From Candidatus Wolfebacteria bacterium RIFCSPLOWO2_01_FULL_45_19 (GTDB lineage: Bacteria; Patescibacteriota; Minisyncoccia; UBA6257; GWB1-45-9): DNA of 32,063 nt. The position numbers were made by a program, and so were the translations under genes. Numbering within the stretch: the first letter of the stretch is position 1; each line of letters opens with the position of its first letter. Below the pieces are notes generated by a model that had not been told where the DNA came from, made no database searches, and saw only the letters and a list, made by a program, of their open reading frames with translations. This document shows, one piece after another, positions 1 through 8,389 of the stretch. The DNA lies in assembly GCA_001793855.1 (NCBI GenBank), contig MGIR01000004.1, positions 5,475 through 37,537 of the forward strand, given 5' to 3'.

Positions 1-287
1 GTAGCGTAAGCATAGTCAGAGGCGCAACGACGCAGCTTAGAGCATTTTATGATCCCGACGGATCTGATCCGCAATCGTCATTTGAAGTAACCGGCAGCGC
101 GAACTGGATTTCGGATAATCCAACAATCGCGAGCGTTAACAATACCGTTAGTAAAGGACTTGTTGCGGGAGAAAACTCGGGAAGCGCGAATATTGTCTCA
201 AGTTATGGAGGCGCCAGCGGATTTGCTAATGTGCGTGTTACCGCCTCCTTCCTTCAGCGCCTCAGAGAAATTCTGCCCGGATTTTAG
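1..287 (+). CDS. 3' end of a surface protein with BIG_2 (bacterial Ig-like) domain
   Basis: The first full codon is at base 3 and the frame is open to TAG at 285-287. The visible 94 residues begin SVSIVRGATTQLRAF, then carry NWISDNPTIASVNN and a G-x-A-x-I stretch. This is the usual layout of a BIG_2 domain (V..G.T.QL.A, W.S.NP.IA.V, G.A.I.A), a beta-sandwich found repeated in extracellular adhesins and S-layer-like proteins. The protein ends soon after the fold with LPGF and shows no membrane anchor or LPxTG signal in this part. The start lies outside the window, so length, number of repeats and signal peptide are unknown. A terminator follows, so it closes its own transcription unit. The family call is from motif pattern; the role is inference. 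Confidence 0.8.
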   Translation, partial: SVSIVRGATTQLRAFYDPDGSDPQSSFEVTGSANWISDNPTIASVNNTVSKGLVAGENSGSANIVSSYGGASGFANVRVTASFLQRLREILPGF

Positions 288-305
288 CTCTTTTGTGATT
301 TCGCT

Positions 306-331
306 AAAAGCCGCCTCACGGCGGCTTTTTT
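306..331 (+). terminator. Rho-independent terminator after the BIG_2 gene
   Basis: A 10-bp stem, AAAAGCCGCC paired with GGCGGCTTTT, has a TCAC loop and runs into a T tract ending at 331. It lies 18 nt after the stop of the BIG_2 gene and before the pilus block, separating the two units. Confidence 0.9.
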
Positions 332-348
332 GGTTGTTTGCAAAAGAG

Positions 349-354
349 TATAAT
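349..354 (+). promoter_or_regulatory. -10 box of the pilus operon promoter
   Basis: A perfect TATAAT ends 9 nt before the pilM start codon. There is no clear -35 because the terminator T tract lies there. The start point would fall only a few bases before, or at, the ATG, so the message is leaderless or nearly so. No Shine-Dalgarno sequence is present. Confidence 0.6.
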
Positions 355-363
355 TATAAAGAA

Positions 364-1458
364 ATGCAAACTACGTTTTTGAGTAAATTAATTAAGAAAT
401 TTAGTCCCGGCGCTTACTTGGGCGTTGATATCGGCACGACATCCATAAAAGTAGCGGAGCTTTTAAAAACGCCAAAAGGGTTGCGTCTCAGCAATTACGG
501 CCTGCTTGAAAGCTACGGCCATCTTGAGCGCTTCAACGACGCCATTCAAACCAGTTCTTTAAAATTACTCGGCAAAGAAACAGCCGAGATGCTGAAACTG
601 CTGATTAAAAAATCCAAAATAAAAACAAAAAGAGCGATAGCGTCAATTCCGCTCTTTGCCGCGTTCACCATATTGCTGGAGGTGCCAAGCATGAGTTCGG
701 AAGAAATAACGCAGTCAATGCAGTTTCAGGCGCGGCAATATATTCCTTTGCCTATTAACGAAATGGCGCTGGAGTGGATTAAGGTGGGGGAATACACGGA
801 CGAAAAAGGATTTTCAAAACAGCAGATATTTTTGATATCAATTCCAAATGATACCATAGGGCGATATAAAGATATTTTTAATTCGGCCGGATTAAATCTT
901 GAGGCGATTGAACTTGAGAACATAAGTTTGACTCGCGCTCTTATAGGCGGCGACCTGACACCGACTGCGATTTTGGACATCGGTTGCCGCGCGAGTTCGG
1001 TCAGTATCGTTGACGGAGGATTTGTAAAGGCGGTTCACCAGAGCGATTACGGAGGCGGCAACCTTACTCAAGCTATTGCCGGTGGGTTGCGCGTAAACCC
1101 GAAAAGAGCCGAAGAATTAAAGCGGCAAAGAGGGCTTTTGGGCACGCGAGGGGAATACGAGTTATCCACATTAATGACACCCTTTTTAGATGTTATAATA
1201 AATGAAGTGAGACGCGCCGCGAATAGTTATTTTGAAAAGTACGCGCGCAAAGTTGAACGCGTCATCATATCCGGCGGAGGCGTTGCTTTGCCGGGAATAG
1301 TTGAATACGCGGAGCGGCAGTTGGGTTTGCCTGTGATAAAATCCAATCCCCTCGCGGGAAGCCGCATTGCTTATTCGCAAGAGTTGACTCCGCTGATTGA
1401 GGGCCTCGGTTCGTCTTTTTCGGTTGCTTTGGGCCTGGCGATGAAAGAATTAATATAA
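364..1458 (+). CDS. pilM: Type IV pilus assembly protein PilM (FtsA/actin-like ATPase)
   Basis: PilM is the cytoplasmic actin-fold protein that binds PilN and links the inner-membrane pilus platform to the motor ATPases. The product has 364 residues, near the usual 350. Actin-fold nucleotide motifs are visible: GVDIGTTSIKVAEL (20-33, phosphate 1), DIGCRASSVSIVDGG (from D205, phosphate 2) and ISGGGVALPG (302-311, adenosine motif). The ATG at 364 was chosen over longer in-frame starts because those would run back through the terminator and the end of the BIG_2 gene, and because TATAAT sits just upstream of 364. It is the first gene of the pilus block; pilN begins 5 nt after its stop. The function is very secure. 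Confidence 0.95.
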   Translation: MQTTFLSKLIKKFSPGAYLGVDIGTTSIKVAELLKTPKGLRLSNYGLLESYGHLERFNDAIQTSSLKLLGKETAEMLKLLIKKSKIKTKRAIASIPLFAAFTILLEVPSMSSEEITQSMQFQARQYIPLPINEMALEWIKVGEYTDEKGFSKQQIFLISIPNDTIGRYKDIFNSAGLNLEAIELENISLTRALIGGDLTPTAILDIGCRASSVSIVDGGFVKAVHQSDYGGGNLTQAIAGGLRVNPKRAEELKRQRGLLGTRGEYELSTLMTPFLDVIINEVRRAANSYFEKYARKVERVIISGGGVALPGIVEYAERQLGLPVIKSNPLAGSRIAYSQELTPLIEGLGSSFSVALGLAMKELI

Positions 1459-1463
1459 AACAC

Positions 1464-2009
1464 ATGATTGATACTTTAAATATAGCTTCTAAACTTGGAA
1501 AAGGCGCCGAATCGCGGGCGGGTTGGCCGTGGCGGCTGATGTTTTTCGGCATATTCTTGTCTGCTTCCGTGGCGGCGATTTATGTCGGATTGACCGTGGG
1601 TTATATCACTTACGCAAACGCTGAAATAAGAAATATAGATAATCGCATAGCTCAATTGAGCCAGGACATCGACCCGGAAACACAAAGCCGTTTTCTGGAT
1701 TTTTATTCTCAAATATCCGGCATACAAAAATTACTTGGTTCGCACGTGAAAACAACGCGTTTATTCGCCGCGCTTGAGACGAATACCAATACAAGGGTCA
1801 GATACACAATAGCAAGAATAGACGCCTTCAGGTCGCAAGTTACCTTAAACGGCGCCGCGGCGACTTATGGACACTTGGCTCAACAGCTTGAGGCGTTCGC
1901 GGTCAATCCGGATGTGACGAACATTGAATTAATTGAGTCGCAGACCAGCGAAGGCGGCGTCGTTACTTTTTCCGCCCGACTAACTTTTAAGCCGTCATTT
2001 ATAAGATAA
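1464..2009 (+). CDS. pilN: PilN-like type IV pilus assembly protein
   Basis: PilN is a bitopic inner-membrane protein whose short cytoplasmic tail binds PilM and whose periplasmic-type domain pairs with PilO. The 181 residues show a short tail, one membrane segment at about 26-50, a coiled-coil-prone stretch (about 52-75, EIRNIDNRIAQLSQDI), and an alpha/beta domain (FAALETNTNTRVRYTIARI). The classic PilM-binding INLLP motif at the N-terminus is not seen; the tail reads MIDTLNIASKL. Position between pilM and pilO, size and topology support the call. Sequence conservation in this family is low, so the name rests partly on gene order. The stop is separated from the next start by one base. Confidence 0.82.
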   Translation: MIDTLNIASKLGKGAESRAGWPWRLMFFGIFLSASVAAIYVGLTVGYITYANAEIRNIDNRIAQLSQDIDPETQSRFLDFYSQISGIQKLLGSHVKTTRLFAALETNTNTRVRYTIARIDAFRSQVTLNGAAATYGHLAQQLEAFAVNPDVTNIELIESQTSEGGVVTFSARLTFKPSFIR

Positions 2010-2010
2010 T

Positions 2011-2589
2011 ATGGCAAAACCAAGCAGCAAAAGATTTGTAAGCATACTTCTGTCAATGTTTTTCATATTGGCCGCCATTGTCGGTTACTCTCTTTTTGTT
2101 GTTCCGGCTCTTCAAGAAGCAAAATTACTACGTGGAGAAATGGATGCGAAGGAGCAATTTTACGACGACCAGCGCCTGGCCATTGAACGAATAAAGGCAT
2201 GGCTTTCGCAGTTTGAAGAAAATGCCCAGCTTCAGGAAGCCATGAATTCAATTTTGCCCGTCGGTGATTCTAGGCAGTCTTTGCTGGTCGCGCAGGTGAG
2301 CGGTTTAGCGGCTTTAAATGGGTTGGTTTTGGACAATCTTTCTATGCGTGTCGGGCCTATTGAACCCCCGTCGTTTGAAATTCCTCTTGCCGCCGGAATG
2401 GGAAAAGTTACGCTGGAATTCTCCGCGGCTGGTAGCTATGAGGCCTTGAAAAATTTTCTGTCAGCTCTTGAAACGAATATAAGAATAATGGATGTTGCGA
2501 GCTTGGACGCCGAAGCTATAGCTGGACAAAATTTATTCAGATTGGATTTCGCGGTCGACGTTTATTATCAAGCGAAAAGTACGCAATAA
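2011..2589 (+). CDS. pilO: PilO-like type IV pilus assembly protein
   Basis: PilO forms a heterodimer with PilN in the inner-membrane alignment complex. The product has 192 residues: a membrane segment at about 10-32 (VSILLSMFFILAAIVGYSLF), a coiled coil at about 35-75, then a compact alpha/beta domain that contains AAGSYEALKNFLSALETN. The last motif resembles the PilO/GspM core, where a Y..L..FL..LE stretch is common. Gene order (M-N-O) agrees. It overlaps nothing; one base separates it from each neighbour, which suggests translational coupling across the operon. Confidence 0.85.
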   Translation: MAKPSSKRFVSILLSMFFILAAIVGYSLFVVPALQEAKLLRGEMDAKEQFYDDQRLAIERIKAWLSQFEENAQLQEAMNSILPVGDSRQSLLVAQVSGLAALNGLVLDNLSMRVGPIEPPSFEIPLAAGMGKVTLEFSAAGSYEALKNFLSALETNIRIMDVASLDAEAIAGQNLFRLDFAVDVYYQAKSTQ

Positions 2590-2590
2590 A

Positions 2591-2881
2591 ATGGCCATCG
2601 CAATTGAACAAAGAAAAAGTGGATCGGGCCTGCTTTCGTGGATGGTAATATTCACGTTTATAGGCGGAACGTTTTGGTTTGGATACCAGATATTTTTGTC
2701 GCCAGTGGATATTCTCGAACCGTTTCTAGCGCAAGAACAGGAAATTATTTCAAGTTTGTCGCAAATTACCATTGAGCCCGCGGTTGTGATAAATTCGCAG
2801 GAATTTCGAAATTTGCGCAAACAAATACCAGACGTTACGGTTGGACAAATCGGCAGAACAAATCCGTTTTTACCGTTTTAG
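2591..2881 (+). CDS. Small membrane-anchored protein between pilO and pilB, possible minimal PilP counterpart
   Basis: I do not recognise a named family. The 96 residues carry a short basic N-terminus, one membrane segment at about 17-36, then a mostly helical extracytoplasmic part that ends in GRTNPFLPF. The gene lies exactly where pilP lies in pilMNOPQ operons, but there is no secretin gene here, as expected for a cell with one membrane. The closing R-x-NPF-x-P motif loosely recalls the DPF-type motif of PilP/GspC proteins; that likeness is my inference. It is spaced one base from pilO and three bases from pilB, so it is very likely a co-translated part of the pilus platform. Confidence 0.7.
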   Translation: MAIAIEQRKSGSGLLSWMVIFTFIGGTFWFGYQIFLSPVDILEPFLAQEQEIISSLSQITIEPAVVINSQEFRNLRKQIPDVTVGQIGRTNPFLPF

Positions 2882-2884
2882 AGG

Positions 2885-4621
2885 ATGGATAACAAAACCC
2901 TCATAGATGCTTTAGTAAAAAAGGGCCTTTTAGCGCAGGAGATCGGCACCAAAATTTTACGCGAGGCAACTCTTTTAGAAAGTTCCGCGGAGAATTCGAT
3001 ATATCAGCGCCGTTTGGTGGATGAAGTCAATCTCGCGCAAACCAAAAGCGAACTTCTCAATATTCCTTATAAAAAAATATCGGCTGACGAAATTTTTGAT
3101 GAATTGCTTTCCGTTATTCCGGAAGTTACGGCGCGTACCTACAAAATAGTGCCCATTTCCAAAAATAAAGAGATTCTTGTGGTCGGAATGCTTAATCCGG
3201 ACGACCCGCGCGCTCAAGACGCGCTTAAATTCATCGCCAAACAGCAAAAAATAAATTTGGGAGTTTATATAGTTACACCTTCGGATATTGAATCGGTGAT
3301 GAGGAAATACGCTCCCTACAAGAGCGAAATTGAAGCCGCGATTAAAAGCATGCAGGGCAAGGGGTTGTCTCTTGCCGAATCGCAGAGAATAGTTCGGCTG
3401 GAAGAGGGCGCGAATGTTTCGGAAGAAGCTCCGATTATAAAAATGGTAAAACGGACCATCGAAGAAGGTGTTCAATTAAAGGCCTCTGACATTCATATTG
3501 AGCCACAGCGCAGCCGTTTGCGCATCCGCATTCGTGTTGACGGCGATTTGCAAGAGGTGTCCAGTATCCCGCTGGAACTTGCGCAGCCGATTGTGTCGCG
3601 CGTAAAAGTTCTTTCCAATTTAAAAATAGACGAAACGAGAATCCCTCAAGACGGAAGGTTCAGAAGTGTTGTTTTCGATCGCGACATTGATTTCCGCGTG
3701 GCGACGTTTCCGACTCCGGTCGGCGAAAAAGTTGTTCTTAGAATCTTGGATCCGACAATCGGTCTTCGCGGTTTTGAACAACTCGGAGTATCCGAGCATA
3801 ATCTCGCCGCCATGAAAGAAGGGCTTGCCCGGCCATTCGGTATGGTTTTGGTTACGGGACCCACGGGTTCCGGAAAAACTACCACGCTCTACGCGATGCT
3901 GCAGACATTGAACAATGAAGAAGTTAATATTGTCAGCTTGGAAGATCCGGTTGAATATTTCATAGACGGATTGAACCAATCGCAAGTCAAACCGGAAATC
4001 GGTTATGATTTCGCTTCGGGCTTGCGTCAGATTTTGCGCCAGGATCCGGATATTATCATGGTTGGAGAAATTCGCGACAACGAAACCGCGGCGCTCGCGG
4101 TTCACGCCGCGTTGACCGGTCACGTCGTTCTTTCCACCCTGCATACCAATGACGCTTTGGGAGTGATACCGAGATTGGTTGATATGAAGGTGGAGGGATT
4201 TTTGCTTTCTTCCGCTCTAAGTTTGATGACCGCTCAGCGCCTTCTTTCAAAACTGTGTCAAAATTGCAAAGAAGTCGAACAAGCGGCGCCGGAGCTTCAG
4301 AAGCTGATAGACGGCGAAATTTCAAAACTTCCGGAAAAAATTCGCAGAACATTGTCTTTAAAGAAGCCGTATGAGATTTATCACGGACGCGGCTGTAAGG
4401 TCTGTAAGGACAAAGGATTCTCGGGGCGTTTAGCACTGCATGAAGTTTTGATAATGACTCCGGAATTGCGCGAGACAGTAAGCGTCGGAGTCAGCGAAAG
4501 CAAGATTTTGGCTGAGGCGCGGCGGCAGGGCATGGTCAGCTTGAGACAGGACGGTATTATAAAAGCGCTTAACGGCTTGTTGAGCATCGAAGAAGTTCTG
4601 CGTGAAACAACTGAAACGTGA
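2885..4621 (+). CDS. pilB: Type IV pilus extension ATPase PilB
   Basis: PilB is the hexameric cytoplasmic motor that drives pilus polymerisation. The 578 residues comprise a GspE/PilB N-terminal domain (about 1-150), a linker, an N2 domain (about 185-300, with ASDIHIEP), and the RecA-like core. Walker A GPTGSGKTT is at 325-333 and the Walker B region GEIRD at 394-398; the His box (GHVVLSTLHTND) follows. The zinc-binding tetracysteine typical of PilB/GspE is present as C458, C461, C504 and C507. Length is normal. GAGG sits directly against the ATG with no spacer, too close for a normal Shine-Dalgarno site. Its TGA overlaps the pilT extended -10 element. Confidence 0.97.
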   Translation: MDNKTLIDALVKKGLLAQEIGTKILREATLLESSAENSIYQRRLVDEVNLAQTKSELLNIPYKKISADEIFDELLSVIPEVTARTYKIVPISKNKEILVVGMLNPDDPRAQDALKFIAKQQKINLGVYIVTPSDIESVMRKYAPYKSEIEAAIKSMQGKGLSLAESQRIVRLEEGANVSEEAPIIKMVKRTIEEGVQLKASDIHIEPQRSRLRIRIRVDGDLQEVSSIPLELAQPIVSRVKVLSNLKIDETRIPQDGRFRSVVFDRDIDFRVATFPTPVGEKVVLRILDPTIGLRGFEQLGVSEHNLAAMKEGLARPFGMVLVTGPTGSGKTTTLYAMLQTLNNEEVNIVSLEDPVEYFIDGLNQSQVKPEIGYDFASGLRQILRQDPDIIMVGEIRDNETAALAVHAALTGHVVLSTLHTNDALGVIPRLVDMKVEGFLLSSALSLMTAQRLLSKLCQNCKEVEQAAPELQKLIDGEISKLPEKIRRTLSLKKPYEIYHGRGCKVCKDKGFSGRLALHEVLIMTPELRETVSVGVSESKILAEARRQGMVSLRQDGIIKALNGLLSIEEVLRETTET

Positions 4622-4627
4622 TATAAT
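4619..4627 (+). promoter_or_regulatory. Extended -10 promoter for pilT
   Basis: TGATATAAT is a perfect extended -10 box. Its TGA is the pilB stop codon. The ATG of pilT begins exactly 6 nt after the box, where the transcription start is expected, so pilT may have its own leaderless message in addition to operon read-through. Confidence 0.6.
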
Positions 4628-4633
4628 TTTTAT

Positions 4634-5707
4634 ATGTCCGAAGTTTATGAACAAAAATTAAAAGATTTGCTTTTGCTTGCGGCAAGGCAAAATGCCTCCG
4701 ATCTTCATTTGGCGGTGGGACGAAGGCCGACTTTGAGAATAGATGGAAATCTAATTCCTGTTCAGCAGGAACAAATTCTCACTCCGGAAGCGACGGCGGG
4801 TTTGTCCATGACTTTGCTTACACCAGACCAACAGGCATATCTTGCCAAGAATAAAGAAGTTGACTTCGCTTATTCTTTTGAGGACAAGGCGAGGTTCCGC
4901 GTCAACGTTTATATGCAGAGAGGATTTTTTGCCGCGGCTTTGCGCCTGATTCCGTCAAAGATAAGAACGATTGAAGAATTGAATCTGCCGCCGATACTTC
5001 ACGATTTTACGCGACTGGCTCAGGGTTTTGTTCTTGTGGTTGGTCCAGCGGGGCACGGTAAATCAACGACGCTTGCCGCGATGGTAGACGAAATAAATCA
5101 TAGCCGCACCGAGCACATTATTACGGTTGAAGAGCCGGTGGAATATCTGTTCGCGCAGGACCGTTCCATTATCTCTCAGCGTGAAGTCGGGGTGGATACC
5201 GTTGATTTTCACAACGCGCTTCGTTCAGTTTTGCGACAGGACCCCGACGTGATAATGGTAGGCGAGATGCGTGACTCGACTTCCATATCCACAGCGTTGA
5301 CCGCTTCTGAAACGGGTCATTTGGTTTTTTCAACTCTGCACACCAATTCTGCTTCTCAAACAATAGACAGAATAATAGACAGTTTTCCGGCGGGACAGCA
5401 GGGGCAGGTTACTTCACAGCTCGCCGCGACGCTTGCCGGAATAGTTTCGGAGCGCCTTGTTCCCGGTATCAACGGCGGACGTTTTCCGGCTTGCGAGATA
5501 ATGTTGATGACTCCGGCAATACGCAATCTTATTCGCGAGAGAAAAACATATCAGATTGATTTGGTGATAGAAACAAGTTTGCAGGAGGGTATGATAAGTT
5601 TGAACAGGTCTTTTTCGGATTTGGTGCGAAAAAAGAAGATTTCGCTTGAAAACGCAGAATTGTATTCGCTCAACCCGTCAGAGTTAAGAGTGTTACTTGA
5701 GAGATGA
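4634..5707 (+). CDS. pilT: Type IV pilus retraction ATPase PilT
   Basis: PilT is the hexameric motor that depolymerises the pilus, allowing retraction and twitching. The 357 residues match the family length. It has the N-terminal PAS-like domain with ASDLHL, Walker A GPAGHGKSTT (137-146), Walker B region GEMRD, and the PilT signature AIRNLIRE near the C-terminus, which separates it from PilB and PilU. There is no tetracysteine, as expected. The Walker A carries His where Ser is usual (GHGKS for GSGKS); the catalytic Lys and Ser are kept, so activity is likely. It has its own likely promoter at 4619-4627. Confidence 0.96.
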   Translation: MSEVYEQKLKDLLLLAARQNASDLHLAVGRRPTLRIDGNLIPVQQEQILTPEATAGLSMTLLTPDQQAYLAKNKEVDFAYSFEDKARFRVNVYMQRGFFAAALRLIPSKIRTIEELNLPPILHDFTRLAQGFVLVVGPAGHGKSTTLAAMVDEINHSRTEHIITVEEPVEYLFAQDRSIISQREVGVDTVDFHNALRSVLRQDPDVIMVGEMRDSTSISTALTASETGHLVFSTLHTNSASQTIDRIIDSFPAGQQGQVTSQLAATLAGIVSERLVPGINGGRFPACEIMLMTPAIRNLIRERKTYQIDLVIETSLQEGMISLNRSFSDLVRKKKISLENAELYSLNPSELRVLLER

Positions 5708-5778
5708 CCAAAGAACCAAAGAATTAAAGAACTGTTATTAAGTTCATCCGTTCATAAGTTCTTAAGTTTATAAGTTGA
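5707..5778 (+). repeat. Degenerate 8-bp tandem array between pilT and pilC
   Basis: Nine 8-bp units can be laid end to end: ACCAAAGA twice, ATTAAAGA, ACTGTTAT, TAAGTTCA, TCCGTTCA, TAAGTTCT, TAAGTTTA and TAAGTTGA. The first part (AAAGAAC) is the reverse complement in style of the second (GTTCTTA), so the array switches strand in the middle and could fold back. It fills nearly the whole pilT-pilC spacer. A shorter relative lies upstream of ruvA. Confidence 0.75.
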
Positions 5779-5782
5779 AACT

Positions 5783-7006
5783 ATGAAGTTTAAATATCAA
5801 GCTCGTACAAAAACAGGAGAATTGCAGGCGGGATTTGTTGAGGGCGCCAGTAAAGAAATCGCGCTCAATCTTCTTCAGGGCAACGAACTTTATGTTTTAA
5901 GCCTGGAAGCAATGCAAAAAACGCAGTGGCTTGGAACGCTTACCGATTACTTTAATCGTGTGCGAGGTGTTGACTTGATGGTGTTTACGCGCCAGTTCGC
6001 GACAATGCTTTCCGCGCAGGTTCCGCTTGGAGATACTCTGAAAAGCCTGCATAGTCACACCAAAAGCCCGATTTTGCGGGAAGTTATTTTTGAAATGATT
6101 TCCGACGTAGATGCCGGATTGTCTTTATCACAGGCAATGGAAAGACATCCGAACGTTTTTTCCGTATTTTACATAAATCTAACCAGAGCAGCGGAGGCGA
6201 CCGGTCGGCTTGACGAAACCATTTCTTATCTGGCGGGTTATCTTGAAAATGAGGTTGGACTGACTACAAAAATACGCAACGCGCTTATTTATCCGTCAAT
6301 TCTTATCGGTCTGTCATTTTTGGTTGCAATGATTTTAATAGTTGTCGTATTTCCGGCGCTTAGACCCGCCTTCGAAGAAGTTGGAGTAACACTGCCACTA
6401 TTTACCAGGATTATTTTTGGCTTTGGAGAATTTGTCGCGAGTTGGTGGCTGGCTATAATTGTTTTCTTATTTTTAACCTTTTTGCTTATAGCGGATTATT
6501 TCCGTTCATCGGAAGGCAGGTTAGTTTATGACGAGATTCGCGTTAAAGCTCCGATTTTGGGAAAGATATTTAGAATGCTTTATGTAACGAGATTTTCCGA
6601 TGCCGCTTCAATTTTAATAAAAGGGGGCATACCCATAGCTCAGGCGATAGAAATTTCCGCGCATACCATAGACAACACGACTTATCGCGAAGTTTTGCAT
6701 GAGGCCGCGGAATCGGTTAGGCGCGGCGAACCGATGTCGCTTTATTTTGGGAAGAGTGAATTTTATTTCCCGTCTTTGGTAAGCCAGATGATCGCGGTTG
6801 GTGAAACAACCGGGCGTTTGGAGGAGATGCTTGACAGGATTTCAAAATTTTACGCACGCGAGGTTGATAGTTTGGTGACGAATTTGGTAGAATTGATACA
6901 GCCTGTTTTGATTGTTGCTATAGGAATTTTTGTCGGGTTGATTTTTGCTTCTGTTTTAATTCCGATTTATAATTTGACACAAGCAATAGGAGCCGGTGGA
7001 TTTTAG
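5783..7006 (+). CDS. pilC: Type IV pilus platform protein PilC (GspF family)
   Basis: PilC is the polytopic inner-membrane platform on which PilB and PilT act. The 407 residues show the two repeated T2SSF domains, each starting with a cytoplasmic helical bundle (FTRQFATMLSAQVPLGDTL near 67-86; the second, with FSDAASILIKGGIP, in the second half) followed by membrane segments. Hydrophobic segments are at about 172-195, 218-240 and 370-395. Length is normal. The gene begins 4 nt after the octamer array and no Shine-Dalgarno site is seen. Function is secure. Confidence 0.96.
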   Translation: MKFKYQARTKTGELQAGFVEGASKEIALNLLQGNELYVLSLEAMQKTQWLGTLTDYFNRVRGVDLMVFTRQFATMLSAQVPLGDTLKSLHSHTKSPILREVIFEMISDVDAGLSLSQAMERHPNVFSVFYINLTRAAEATGRLDETISYLAGYLENEVGLTTKIRNALIYPSILIGLSFLVAMILIVVVFPALRPAFEEVGVTLPLFTRIIFGFGEFVASWWLAIIVFLFLTFLLIADYFRSSEGRLVYDEIRVKAPILGKIFRMLYVTRFSDAASILIKGGIPIAQAIEISAHTIDNTTYREVLHEAAESVRRGEPMSLYFGKSEFYFPSLVSQMIAVGETTGRLEEMLDRISKFYAREVDSLVTNLVELIQPVLIVAIGIFVGLIFASVLIPIYNLTQAIGAGGF

Positions 7007-7043
7007 AATATGGTCTAAAAGGTCGTATGTTGACTAGTAATAA

Positions 7044-7478
7044 ATGACAAATAAAAAAGGTTTTACATTGGTTGAAGTATTGGTGGTGGCGACTATCATC
7101 GCTTTATTGGCTTCGGCCGTATTTTATGGATACACTCAATTTGCGCGCCAGGGGCGTGACAGCCGCAGGGCCCTGGATCTTAACAATATACAGAAAGGGC
7201 TTGAGTTGTATTACGGCCGTAATCTGCAATATCCGAACTCGCCTTATTCCACTATGGTTTCGGAGATTCAGGGCATCGGCATATCCCAGGTGCCAAATGA
7301 TCCGTTTCCGGGACAAACCTACGCATACGGCGTCAGTAGTGACCGCCAGCAATATGTTTTGAGAGCTCAGCTTGAAACAGCGGCAAGCCCGCTTCTTAAC
7401 CAAGATCTTGACGGAACGGTCTTTAGTATTGATTGCAGTGACGGGTCTCCGAATCTTGGCTATTGTATCGGATCGTAG
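7044..7478 (+). CDS. Type IV pilin, GspG/PilA-like, likely main pilin
   Basis: The 144 residues start with a five-residue basic leader after Met and a class III cleavage site, KKG|FTLVEV, with Glu at +5 of the mature chain. A hydrophobic N-terminal helix of about 20 residues follows. The rest is a small globular domain with LNNIQKGLELYY, the pattern of GspG-type pilins, and a C-terminal pair of cysteines (IDCSDGSPNLGYC) that may close a disulfide loop as in many major pilins. It is set apart from the minor pilins and next to pilC and pilD, which supports a main-subunit role, but relative expression cannot be read from sequence. Confidence 0.9.
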   Translation: MTNKKGFTLVEVLVVATIIALLASAVFYGYTQFARQGRDSRRALDLNNIQKGLELYYGRNLQYPNSPYSTMVSEIQGIGISQVPNDPFPGQTYAYGVSSDRQQYVLRAQLETAASPLLNQDLDGTVFSIDCSDGSPNLGYCIGS

Positions 7479-7488
7479 TTATTAAGTG

Positions 7489-8382
7489 ATGGCATATATA
7501 TTGCTTTTTATCATCGGCGTTAGCGTCGGCAGTTTTTTGAACGTTGTTTCCTTGCGTTACCGGTCTGGAGAAAAATTGTTCAGTTTTCGGGTAATCGGGG
7601 GGCGTTCGCGTTGTCAAAATTGCCAACGTTCGCTAGGCGCTTTTGAGTTGATCCCGCTGCTGAGTTTTGTATTTCAGAAGGGAAAATGCCGCTCATGTGG
7701 CGTCCGACTGTCGTTTCAATATCCACTGGTTGAAGCATTGGCGGGGTTTATTTTTGTTTTGGTTCCTATGCGGTTGTTCGCGCTTTATCTTTTTGCATCC
7801 GTTGAAATTATTTATCTCCTCTCTTTTCTATGGATTTTATTTTTTCTAACCCTGCTCCTTATTTCCATAATTGATTTTCGCCATTATATTATTCCGGATT
7901 CCCTTAATTTTTTTATTGCCGGTTTGGGCGCGGCCTTGATTTTGATTAAAATATACGGCGATTATGGTTTAGTTTTTCATGACTCGTTTCTTCTCGGCTA
8001 TTCAATGTTTATGTCGTTTGTTTCCGGAGTTTTGGCAAATCATTTTGTCGGGGTTACAGTCGGCGCCGGTTTGTTCGGCTTAATAATTTATTTGACAAAA
8101 GGAGCGGGAATGGGATTCGGCGACTTGAAGCTCGCGGCCGTTCTTGGAATCGCGTTGGGATGGCCGGATGTTTTTTTTGCGATAATATTCGCTTTTCTTA
8201 TCGGGGGCGCTGTAAGCATTCCGTTGCTTTTTGGAGGTCCCTCGACTTTGCTCGGGATAAATAAAAAAACCATGAAATCCGCCTTGCCATTCGGGCCGTT
8301 TCTGGCTTTTGGAACGGCGCTTTTGTTTTTCGCCGGATTTGAAATCTTAGAGCTGTATTTTATGGCTATGGGTCTGTTATAA
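7489..8382 (+). CDS. pilD: Prepilin peptidase / N-methyltransferase PilD
   Basis: PilD cuts the leader from prepilins at the inner face of the membrane and methylates the new N-terminus. The 297 residues contain GSFLNVV (14-20), the zinc tetracysteine C42, C45, C67 and C70 of the methylating domain, and the two catalytic aspartates of the GxGD aspartyl protease fold: D129 in IIDFRHYIIPD and D212 in GMGFGDLK. About eight hydrophobic segments are present. A GTG at 7486 lies directly before the chosen ATG, giving one more possible residue. It is placed to process the five pilin-like proteins encoded around it. Confidence 0.95.
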   Translation: MAYILLFIIGVSVGSFLNVVSLRYRSGEKLFSFRVIGGRSRCQNCQRSLGAFELIPLLSFVFQKGKCRSCGVRLSFQYPLVEALAGFIFVLVPMRLFALYLFASVEIIYLLSFLWILFFLTLLLISIIDFRHYIIPDSLNFFIAGLGAALILIKIYGDYGLVFHDSFLLGYSMFMSFVSGVLANHFVGVTVGAGLFGLIIYLTKGAGMGFGDLKLAAVLGIALGWPDVFFAIIFAFLIGGAVSIPLLFGGPSTLLGINKKTMKSALPFGPFLAFGTALLFFAGFEILELYFMAMGLL

Positions 8383-8383
8383 T
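8375..8383 (+). promoter_or_regulatory. Extended -10 promoter for the minor pilin cluster
   Basis: TGTTATAAT is a perfect extended -10 box overlapping the end of pilD. The ATG of the first minor pilin starts exactly 6 nt downstream, suggesting a leaderless transcript for the four minor pilins. Confidence 0.55.
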
Positions 8384-8389
8384 TCATAT

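Noticed and set aside
160-363. Long N-terminal extension of PilM
   Set aside because: It would be read through the end of the BIG_2 gene and the terminator; PilM's own motifs start after 364 and a TATAAT lies just before it.
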